Of a stretch of 64,000 nt of DNA, positions 57,370-64,000 are shown in pieces (position 1 is the first letter of the stretch; each line of letters opens with the position of its first letter). This stretch comes from Ectothiorhodosinus mongolicus (GTDB lineage: Bacteria > Pseudomonadota > Gammaproteobacteria > Ectothiorhodospirales > Ectothiorhodospiraceae): NCBI RefSeq assembly GCF_022406875.1, contig NZ_CP023018.1, positions 1,273,414 to 1,337,413 of the forward strand. The letters are read 5' to 3'. The position numbers and the translations under genes are program-made. Under the pieces are notes generated by a model. It worked only from the letters and a program-made list of their open reading frames with translations, had not been told where the DNA came from and ran no database searches.

Positions 57370-58167
57370 TTAAACGGGCTTCGAGCCTTGGCGATCCAGG
57401 CAGGCGTTACTCAAACGCACGAAATCATCCACACTCAAGGTTTCTGGTCGTCGTTGAGGGTCGATTTCAAGTGCCTCGATCATCGCTGGCGGGCAATAAA
57501 GACTCAGCGCATTGCGCAGTGTTTTGCGACGCTGAGAAAATGCATCACGCACCAGCCTGCCCAAATGTTGTGGGTTGCTGGCCACGCGCAAAGGTTGGCT
57601 ATGTGGGATTAGGCGCACCACGGCAGAGTTGACCCTAGGTGGTGGATTGAAGGCGCCCGGTGCCACATCAAACAGGCGCATCGCCTGGCAGTGATACTGA
57701 ATCATCACACTCAGACGCCCATAGGCATTGCCACCCGGAGGCGCGGTGAGTCGGTCAACCACCTCTTTTTGCAACAGAAAATGCATATCAGCAATTTGCT
57801 CGATCTGCTCGAGCAAGTGGAACAGCAAAGGCGTGGATATGTTGTAGGGAAGATTTCCCACCACCCTCAGTGGCCTTGGACCAATGATGTCATTTAAGTC
57901 GAAGCTCAGCGCATCTTGTTGATGAATCTGTAAGTCACCAAGACCCGCGCAGGCTCGCTGTAGCAGCGGAATCACATCCCGATCGAGTTCGACAACGTGC
58001 AAACGGCCAAGGCGCTCAAGCAAGCCTCGGCTAATGGCGCCGAGTCCTGGACCGATTTCCACCAAGGTATCGCCGGCGCAGGGATGGATGGCGTTAATCA
58101 TGCGTTGGATAACGCCGGGGTCATGCAAAAAGTGCTGCCCAAAGCGTTTGCGTGCTTGATGTTCCAT
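57370..58167 (-). CDS. rsmA: 16S rRNA dimethyladenosine transferase
   Basis: The 265-residue enzyme dimethylates A1518 and A1519 of 16S rRNA late in 30S assembly (KsgA). RKRFGQHFLHDPGVIQRMIN, the SAM motif LVEIGPGLGAISRGLLERL, and the NLPYNIS catalytic motif are clear; AGAFNPPPRVNSAVVRL is the family segment for target binding. It begins 5 bases after pdxA. Confidence 0.97.
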   Translation of the reverse strand: MEHQARKRFGQHFLHDPGVIQRMINAIHPCAGDTLVEIGPGLGAISRGLLERLGRLHVVELDRDVIPLLQRACAGLGDLQIHQQDALSFDLNDIIGPRPLRVVGNLPYNISTPLLFHLLEQIEQIADMHFLLQKEVVDRLTAPPGGNAYGRLSVMIQYHCQAMRLFDVAPGAFNPPPRVNSAVVRLIPHSQPLRVASNPQHLGRLVRDAFSQRRKTLRNALSLYCPPAMIEALEIDPQRRPETLSVDDFVRLSNACLDRQGSKPV

Positions 58168-58172
58168 CGGAT

Positions 58173-59189
58173 CTAGCGGCTGGCCGAAGAGGACAGCGGT
58201 GCCTTTTGGCTTAAATCCACGGCCATTTGCAGCGCTGCCTCTAAACTGCCGATATCGGCTTGGCCCGTGCCAGCAAGATCCAGCGCCGTGCCATGATCCA
58301 CCGAAGTGCGAATCATCGGCAGTCCCAGAGTGATATTCACCGCATGACCAAATCCAACATGCTTCAGTACTGGCAAGCCCTGATCATGGTACATCGCAAG
58401 CACGGCATCGGCATCCCGTAGATGTCGGGGCGTGAACAAGGTATCCGCCGGCAGTGGGCCTTCTAAGTGCATGCCTTCACGACGCAGCTGATCGAGTACG
58501 GGGATGATAATGCGGCATTCTTCATCACCCAGATGGCCATTCTCCCCTGCGTGCGGGTTAAGACCGGCTACGACGATACGCGGCTGGTCAATCTTAAACT
58601 TAGCCTGCAGATCAGCCTGCAGGATGCGCAGCACCGCAATCAGGCGCTCAGCCGTCACGGCGTCGGCAACAGCGCGAAGCGGCAGATGCGTGGTAAGCAA
58701 CGCAACACGCAGATCATCAGCTACCAGCATCATCACCGGTAAAACCTGACCACAGCGCTCGGCAAGAAATTCGGTATGCCCAGTAAAAGTGATTCCCGCA
58801 TCATTGATTACGCCTTTGTGCACGGGTCCGGTGACCATGGCCGAAAACAGATTTTGTAAACACCCGTCAGCGGCTTTTTTCAGCGTCTCAAGGACATACT
58901 GGGCGTTGGCTGGATTCAGTTGGCCGGCTTGTGCGGGCGCAGAGATCTGCACTCCGGGCATGACATGCATGACGCCGGGGTGGTCGGCCACCGCCGGTTG
59001 ATCCGCGTCGAAGGGGGTGAACTCCACAGGCAAGGATAGCTGTCTTGCGCGTTGTCGCATGAGCTCAAGATCGGCGACTACCACGCGCTGGGCAGCACTG
59101 GCATGCATACCCAGCTGGCAAACTAAATCAGGCCCGATACCCGCCGGTTCCCCCGGGGTAATGGCGACTCTGGGGACCCGCTCACTCAC
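58173..59189 (-). CDS. pdxA: 4-hydroxythreonine-4-phosphate dehydrogenase
   Basis: The 338-residue enzyme acts in the DXP-dependent pyridoxal phosphate pathway, whose other substrate DXP comes from Dxs. [53 protein letters not shown] (zinc His) and [20 protein letters not shown] (zinc His) are present. Start is GTG, overlapping the surA stop as GTGA. Confidence 0.97.
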   Translation of the reverse strand: MSERVPRVAITPGEPAGIGPDLVCQLGMHASAAQRVVVADLELMRQRARQLSLPVEFTPFDADQPAVADHPGVMHVMPGVQISAPAQAGQLNPANAQYVLETLKKAADGCLQNLFSAMVTGPVHKGVINDAGITFTGHTEFLAERCGQVLPVMMLVADDLRVALLTTHLPLRAVADAVTAERLIAVLRILQADLQAKFKIDQPRIVVAGLNPHAGENGHLGDEECRIIIPVLDQLRREGMHLEGPLPADTLFTPRHLRDADAVLAMYHDQGLPVLKHVGFGHAVNITLGLPMIRTSVDHGTALDLAGTGQADIGSLEAALQMAVDLSQKAPLSSSASR

Positions 59190-60544
59190 CGCAGGCGGCG
59201 GCCACGTTCCATGCCTGCTGCCAGAGGATCATCAAGGCGATACTCGACAAAAGATTCATCGCGCAAACGACGCAACCAAATCTCCAGTTCATCCTCACGT
59301 TTTCGCTCGCGAATGAGGTCACGAGCTTGAGCCCGCATGATCTCGCGAGAACTATCGTGGCTGCGCCGTTCAGTGACTTGCAGAATATGAAAACCAAAGG
59401 GGCTAGCAAAGGGCTCTGAGACATCACCCACGGCGGTACGATTCATGACGTCCTCAAAGGCCGGAACCATCATGCCGGGGTCAACCCAGCCTAGGTCTCC
59501 GCCGCGCGTGGCACTGCCAGGGTCATCAGAATGCGCCCGCGCCAGTTCCGCAAAATCTGCACCATCGGCAATGCGGTTATAGAGATTGCGCAGCCGCTCA
59601 CGTGCCTCTTCGGGGGTGAGGATCTCCGAGGGTGTGATCAGAATGTGGCGGGCACGTGTTTGTTCGATTTGTACCTGCTCATTGCCGCGGCGCTCAGTCA
59701 GCTTGACTAGATGAAAGCCCGAAGGAGAGCGAATGACTTCACTGATGTCACCCTCACGCATGAGCACTACATGACGCGAGAACAAGGTTGGGACTTGGGC
59801 GGCGGAACGCCAACCCAAATCGCCGCCATCCAGCACGGTTTGCCCTTCAGATTCACGCAACACCAGTTGTGAGAAATCAGCTCCGTCCAAGGCTTCGCTG
59901 CGAATCGCTTCAGCGCGCGCCCGCGCTTCGCGAATTTGCTCAGGATTGGCACCCTCCGGCAGGGAAATAAGCAGATGCTGTAACCGATATTCTAAATTGC
60001 GATCAATAGCACCGCTCTCGCTGGCAATCAAATCATCGATTTCCTGCTCACTCACCTGAATACGTGTATCCACACGGCGCCGATGCAGTTGTGAGATGGT
60101 CATTTCGTCACGAATCTGTTCGCGAAAAGCCCTGAAATCGATACCGTCGGCTACCAAGCGATCGCGAAACTGCCCTAAACTCATGCGATTTTCACGGGCG
60201 ATGTTTTCCAGCGCATTGTTCAGACTGATGTCATCAATGCGAATGCCGAGGCGACTGGCCTCCTGTAATTGCAAACGCTCCATGATCAAGCGATCCAGAA
60301 CGGGTCTGAGTAAAGCCTCGCGAGGCGGTCTCTGACCATCGCGAGCGGCAATTTGCTGTTCAATCAAGCGCAGACGCTCGAGCAACTCACTTTGCATGAT
60401 CACATCTTCATCGACCACAACAGCAACGCGATCTAAGAGTTCACCATCGCCCGCCTGCGGGACCGTTCCTTGAGCTTGCGCGGCGTTTAAAGCGTAGGCG
60501 CCGAGTAGCGCACAGGCCAGCATCGATTTAATAATCTGTTTCAT
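59186..60544 (-). CDS. surA: Periplasmic chaperone SurA
   Basis: The 452-residue periplasmic chaperone (E. coli 428) has a Sec signal peptide ([20 protein letters not shown] ending at AAQA), a helical N-terminal domain with [20 protein letters not shown], and two parvulin domains, one around residues 180-280 ([20 protein letters not shown]) and one around 290-390 ([20 protein letters not shown]). It escorts outer-membrane proteins to the BAM complex. It overlaps lptD by 17 bases, translation probably coupled. Confidence 0.96.
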   Translation of the reverse strand: MKQIIKSMLACALLGAYALNAAQAQGTVPQAGDGELLDRVAVVVDEDVIMQSELLERLRLIEQQIAARDGQRPPREALLRPVLDRLIMERLQLQEASRLGIRIDDISLNNALENIARENRMSLGQFRDRLVADGIDFRAFREQIRDEMTISQLHRRRVDTRIQVSEQEIDDLIASESGAIDRNLEYRLQHLLISLPEGANPEQIREARARAEAIRSEALDGADFSQLVLRESEGQTVLDGGDLGWRSAAQVPTLFSRHVVLMREGDISEVIRSPSGFHLVKLTERRGNEQVQIEQTRARHILITPSEILTPEEARERLRNLYNRIADGADFAELARAHSDDPGSATRGGDLGWVDPGMMVPAFEDVMNRTAVGDVSEPFASPFGFHILQVTERRSHDSSREIMRAQARDLIRERKREDELEIWLRRLRDESFVEYRLDDPLAAGMERGRRLR

Positions 60545-62720
60545 AACCTAAGACACCCTCAGAAATCAGCTCGCCCAGTGGGTCACCCAAACTGCCCATG
60601 CCGCTAAAAATAAGTTGTAGAAAAACGCCCTCATTATACGGCTCTTCTGTGTTTGCTGTGAGGATACGTCGTCCCAAAAGCCGCACAGCCCAACAACAGC
60701 TCCGATATTCCAGCCCCGCAAAGGCTTCAAGGTCTTCTTGGTCGCGCAAGCTATAGGACCAACGTCCCACAGCCGTCCAGCGAGAGCCCAGCGGCCAAGC
60801 GGCAGAAAAGTCGACTTGCTCTTGATTGTCTCGGCGGTATCGGTGCGCCAGGTTCAAGACGCGCTGCTGGTCGGGTCGATATTGTAATTGAGTCGTCCCC
60901 TGTTCAATTTGTTCCCAATTTTTATCCCATTGCGCGGTGGTTCTCACACTCACGGACCGCCAGGGTCGCCAAGCCGCCTCACCGATGTAGGAAGAAGCGG
61001 ATTCCGTTTCAATTTGATTGGATCCTAAGCCTACCCGTCGGTCGCTGAGAAAATGAATTTGCCCCAAGCTGGCGCGGAATTCCTCGATGCCCGAGTCCAA
61101 ATTGATGACGCGGGTGGTGAGCGCGGTGGTGATCTGATTGGTATCGCCGACGCGGTCTGCACCGCTGAATCGTTGTTCATTAAACATCTGATCGAAACTA
61201 AACCCGAACCTTGAAGTGTCAAAGCGCGGAATGTCGTCTTGATCTCGAAACGGCGTGTAGGTGTAGAAAAGGCGGGGCTCTAGGGTCTGCAGGCGTTGCT
61301 CACCGAAGAAGCGATCGAAAAATAGCCCCCCATCCAGGCTGACCGTTGGTAGTGCACGGCTGAGCGAATCATCCCCAGAGGCAAAGGCATTATCCGCCTC
61401 AATATTGTTTAAAGCATAGTGGGTCAGCCGATAACTGGCCTTAGGCGTAAAAAACCACCCCGGGGCGCGTTGTGGCCAGCTTAAGCCATAGGTCACATCG
61501 GTACGCTGCGCTGTTAATGAATCACGTCGATCGAACGCCACCCATTCCGCATCTAAGCGGTAATCCAGATCGCTGCCCGCAAAGCCACCGCTGCTGCGCC
61601 ATTGAATTTGCGGCAGGCGTTTGTAGGGACGTGATCGGCCAGCGATACTTGGGTCGATGGTCTCATAGTCCTGAGCCCGTGCCAGAAGACTCCAGCCATT
61701 ACCGCGATAATTCAGATCAGCACGTCTTTCCAAATGGGTGGCACTGGTGATGTTCAGGCTGTCTGCAAAATCATCAAAATACTCAGGGTCTGATACCGTT
61801 GACCCAAAGGTCGAGAACCCCAGTCTTGGAGAAATATCCCAGCGATGCTGCCAGGCAAATAGGCTACGGTCATCGTTATAGACAGAATCATTGGGCAGAT
61901 AATCCAGTTCCAGCTGACCGCTGCTCGCCGAAGTTAGGTAGCGGTACTCGGTGCGCAGCATGGTGCCGCGTCTTTGCATATAGCGGGGTGCTATCGTCGC
62001 GTCACGCTGTGGTGCTAAATTGAGGTAATAAGGGATTTCAATATCGGTGCCGGTACTGGTCGAGTTGCCGAAACTGGGGATGAGAAAGCCGGATTTACGC
62101 CGATCGTCAATCGGGAAATCCACGTAAGGCGTGTATAGTAATGGCACGCGGTAAAAGCTCAGCCAAGCATTTCTGGCCACGCCCCTTCCAGTCTCTTGAT
62201 TAAGATCGACGCGCGATGCCCTGAGTAACCAATCATTGCGACCTGGATCGCAAGTGGTGTAGCTCGCGCGGGTCAGCCGGGTGCGGTTTTCACCGCGCGG
62301 TTCGATTAAATCCGCCTCGCCTCGAGCATGGCGAGGGTATAGGAAGTATTCCGCCTCGCGAAACTCACCCTGTAGCGTCTCTAAAAAAATAAACCCTTCT
62401 GGCCCAGTAATGCTTAATTCACTCGCCACATCCAACTGCACATTGCCAAAGGCATCAACGCGCCCTTGGGCTTCGTCGTATTCAATTCGATCGGCATAAA
62501 TGCTGCGTGCATCTTGATGTGCCTCAGCATTGCCGATCAGTTCTGAGATTCCGCCTCGATCCATGAAACCCGAATCACCAAAGAGGCGAAGCTGTCCATC
62601 GGCGGGGAACAATACAGCAGGTGGCTCAGGCTGATATGTGCATAAGGCCCATTCGCCCAAGGTCGTCGTTGGCAGCAGGGCTGCTGCCAACAATAAAAAT
62701 CGTGGGTGAAAACGCCGCAA
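60528..62720 (-). CDS. lptD: LPS-assembly protein LptD
   Basis: The 730-residue outer-membrane barrel (E. coli 784) inserts lipopolysaccharide. The signal peptide ends near residue 22. Cys27 (ALCTYQPEP), a Cys in YTTCDPGRNDWLLRAS and the pair RSCCWAVRLLGRR near the end match the four Cys that form the two disulphides in E. coli. An OstA segment (DRIEYDEAQGRVDAFGNVQL) precedes the barrel of about 26 strands. The start is TTG with a weak ribosome site, 6 bases after adk; no other in-frame start keeps the signal peptide. Confidence 0.93.
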   Translation of the reverse strand: MRRFHPRFLLLAAALLPTTTLGEWALCTYQPEPPAVLFPADGQLRLFGDSGFMDRGGISELIGNAEAHQDARSIYADRIEYDEAQGRVDAFGNVQLDVASELSITGPEGFIFLETLQGEFREAEYFLYPRHARGEADLIEPRGENRTRLTRASYTTCDPGRNDWLLRASRVDLNQETGRGVARNAWLSFYRVPLLYTPYVDFPIDDRRKSGFLIPSFGNSTSTGTDIEIPYYLNLAPQRDATIAPRYMQRRGTMLRTEYRYLTSASSGQLELDYLPNDSVYNDDRSLFAWQHRWDISPRLGFSTFGSTVSDPEYFDDFADSLNITSATHLERRADLNYRGNGWSLLARAQDYETIDPSIAGRSRPYKRLPQIQWRSSGGFAGSDLDYRLDAEWVAFDRRDSLTAQRTDVTYGLSWPQRAPGWFFTPKASYRLTHYALNNIEADNAFASGDDSLSRALPTVSLDGGLFFDRFFGEQRLQTLEPRLFYTYTPFRDQDDIPRFDTSRFGFSFDQMFNEQRFSGADRVGDTNQITTALTTRVINLDSGIEEFRASLGQIHFLSDRRVGLGSNQIETESASSYIGEAAWRPWRSVSVRTTAQWDKNWEQIEQGTTQLQYRPDQQRVLNLAHRYRRDNQEQVDFSAAWPLGSRWTAVGRWSYSLRDQEDLEAFAGLEYRSCCWAVRLLGRRILTANTEEPYNEGVFLQLIFSGMGSLGDPLGELISEGVLGYETDY

Positions 62721-62726
62721 GGATTT

Positions 62727-63377
62727 TTAGTGCTTACTTAAGACCGCCGCTACTGCAGCAAACACATCCTCGATCTCACCTTCTCCCTGAATACTATGCA
62801 ATAGGTCCTGCGCGCTGTAATGCTCGATTAGAGGCTTAGTCTGGTCCTCATAAACCTTGAGACGGCTGGCGATGGTTTCTTCTTTATCGTCAGCCCGATG
62901 AATCAGGTTGGTGCCGCCGCAGGCATCGCAGACGCCTTCACGAGACGGCGGATTGGTGTGAATATTATAGACCGCGCCACAATCCGCGCAGCTACGACGA
63001 CCGGTAAGACGGGTCTTTAGTTTTTCCAAATCGACATCGATTAGAATGGCGGCATCCAGGGGCTGATGCAGATCGCCGAGCATGTCATCCAGTGTTTTTG
63101 CCTGCGCTAGATTGCGCGGAAATCCGTCGAGAATATAGCCGCTCTGAGCATCGGGCATAGCCAAGCGTTCGCGAATCATCCCCAAGACGATGTCATCGGA
63201 GACTAAGTCCCCGGCATCCATCGCCGCTTTGGCTTTTTGCCCGAGCGGGGTGCCCGCGGAAACTGCGGCACGCAGGAGATCGCCGGTGGAAATTTGCGGG
63301 ATGCGGTAGCGGTCAACAATAAGTTTTGACTGCGTGCCTTTGCCCGAGCCCGGAGCGCCCAAAAGAACGATACGCAT
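62727..63377 (-). CDS. adk: Adenylate kinase
   Basis: The 216-residue enzyme equilibrates AMP, ADP and ATP. MRIVLLGAPGSGKGTQSKLI is the P-loop and YILDGFPRNLAQAKTL the AMP/ATP segment. The LID carries Cys130, 133, 150 and 153 (RRSCADCGAVYN and EGVCDACGGTN), a zinc-type lid that E. coli lacks. ATG 63377 follows GGAG by 8 bases; the upstream frame has no homology. It leads directly into lptD after 6 bases. Confidence 0.97.
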   Translation of the reverse strand: MRIVLLGAPGSGKGTQSKLIVDRYRIPQISTGDLLRAAVSAGTPLGQKAKAAMDAGDLVSDDIVLGMIRERLAMPDAQSGYILDGFPRNLAQAKTLDDMLGDLHQPLDAAILIDVDLEKLKTRLTGRRSCADCGAVYNIHTNPPSREGVCDACGGTNLIHRADDKEETIASRLKVYEDQTKPLIEHYSAQDLLHSIQGEGEIEDVFAAVAAVLSKH

Positions 63378-63406
63378 GTTTTTCTCCACCTGAATTTGGG
63401 TAAAAG

Positions 63407-63515
63407 AGTATAGTTTGTCTCGGGTTATAACCGCTCCGGTGAAGCTGGCGCAAGATGCTTGGATCATGGAAATTGTTTCTGAGGCGGTTCGTATTGCTCC
63501 ACAACCCGTTATACT
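63407..63515. promoter_or_regulatory. Divergent adk-ppa intergenic region with candidate -10 elements
   Basis: The 172-base gap between the adk and ppa starts holds TATACT on the minus strand (63412-63407, toward adk) and TATACT on the plus strand (63510-63515, toward ppa), each 5/6 to the -10 consensus. Neither has a clear -35 at 16-18 bases. They would give leaders of roughly 23 and 28 bases. Confidence 0.35.
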
Positions 63516-63549
63516 GTGGGCTTTAGCACCCATTTAAGAGGCTCTTTGA

Positions 63550-64000
63550 GTGAATATCGCAAACATCCCTGTGGGCAAATCTGTGCCCGACGATATCAAC
63601 GTCATCATCGAAATCCCCGCCAACGCCTCGCCCGTGAAGTATGAGGTGGACAAGGACAGCGGTGCTTTGGTCGTTGATCGTTTTATGGCGACGCCGATGT
63701 TCTATCCCTGCAATTACGGCTTCGTGCCGCATACGCTCTCCGATGATGGGGATCCCGTGGATGTTTTGGTACTTACCCCTTATCCGCTGCTCAGCGGTAG
63801 CGTGATTCGTGCCCGCCCCGTAGGTATGTTGAAGATGACCGATGAATCGGGTGAAGACGCAAAAGTATTGGCTGTTCCTATCGACAAGCTCAGCCCCGTT
63901 TATCAGCATATTCAGGGTCCTGAAGATGTGCCGCCCTTGTTGCTCGAGCAGATCCGCCATTTCTTTGAACACTATAAAGAATTGGAGCCAGGCAAATGGG
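63550..64000 (+). CDS. ppa: Inorganic pyrophosphatase (partial, 3' end outside window)
   Basis: The visible 150 codons match family I pyrophosphatase, which hydrolyses pyrophosphate to drive biosynthesis. The catalytic signature appears as [16 protein letters not shown], after [20 protein letters not shown], and metal- and phosphate-binding Asp and Lys lie in [18 protein letters not shown]. The start is GTG at 63550, after AAGAGG at 8 bases. E. coli Ppa has 176 residues, so about 25 remain beyond the window. Confidence 0.97.
   Translation, partial: MNIANIPVGKSVPDDINVIIEIPANASPVKYEVDKDSGALVVDRFMATPMFYPCNYGFVPHTLSDDGDPVDVLVLTPYPLLSGSVIRARPVGMLKMTDESGEDAKVLAVPIDKLSPVYQHIQGPEDVPPLLLEQIRHFFEHYKELEPGKW

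Noticed and set aside
63523-63972. 149-residue minus-strand frame at the right end
   Set aside because: It is antisense to ppa, whose plus-strand product is unmistakable.

Overview
The window is a gene-dense chromosomal segment from a gammaproteobacterium. It carries the complete S10-spc-alpha ribosomal protein cluster in E. coli order and several E. coli-type neighbourhoods: bcp-gcvR next to dapA-bamC, xseB-ispA-dxs, ypjD-corC-like next to ffh-rpsP-rimM-trmD-rplS, and lptD-surA-pdxA-rsmA. An E. coli-type LptD with the N-terminal Cys and C-terminal Cys-Cys pattern marks a Gram-negative cell. A full classical menaquinone pathway and a split B12-dependent ribonucleotide reductase narrow the candidates, but I cannot name the genus. 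I recognised no tRNA, rRNA, insertion sequence, phage gene or CRISPR array, and no gene-free stretch exceeds about 175 bases.

Region by region: 1-13935 (+) holds the tuf end, rpsJ, then rplC to rplQ, closed by a strong terminator. 13941-25666 holds menA (+) facing a long minus-strand operon menF-D-H-B-C-E, a MenI-type thioesterase, an SDR/DUF2867 protein, an SRPBCC protein and a HemY-type oxidase. 25711-28650 (+) is clpB behind a textbook sigma-32 promoter plus a small unknown gene. 28651-32308 has a TM2 protein (-), then LysR regulator, catalytically degenerate glutamine-amidotransferase-like protein, small protein and AI-2E-family permease (+). 32313-34814 (-) is gcvR-bcp-phoH-like. 34969-36991 (+) is dapA-bamC. 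36988-44886 (-) is one closely packed run: ypjD-like, corC-like, radA, xseB, ispA, dxs, queD, folE2. 44979-50108 (+) is ffh, rpsP-rimM-trmD-rplS and an unknown secreted helical-repeat protein. 50104-52128 (+) is htpG with its sigma-32 promoter inside a palindrome. 52272-55167 (+) is nrdJa-nrdJb. 55174-63377 (-) is adk, lptD, surA, pdxA, rsmA, tal, glk. 63550 to the end (+) is a truncated ppa.

The genes are mostly housekeeping: translation and secretion (ribosomal proteins, SecY, Ffh), quinone and isoprenoid supply (men genes, Dxs, IspA), outer-membrane assembly (LptD, SurA, BamC), chaperones (ClpB, HtpG), nucleotide and cofactor metabolism (NrdJ, Adk, FolE2, QueD, PdxA). Points deserving a second look are the three extra genes coupled to the men operon, the dead glutamine-amidotransferase cassette, the htpG heat-shock promoter built into a terminator-like palindrome, a hairpin and promoter between rpsJ and rplC, and a perfect palindrome centred on the rimM start codon.
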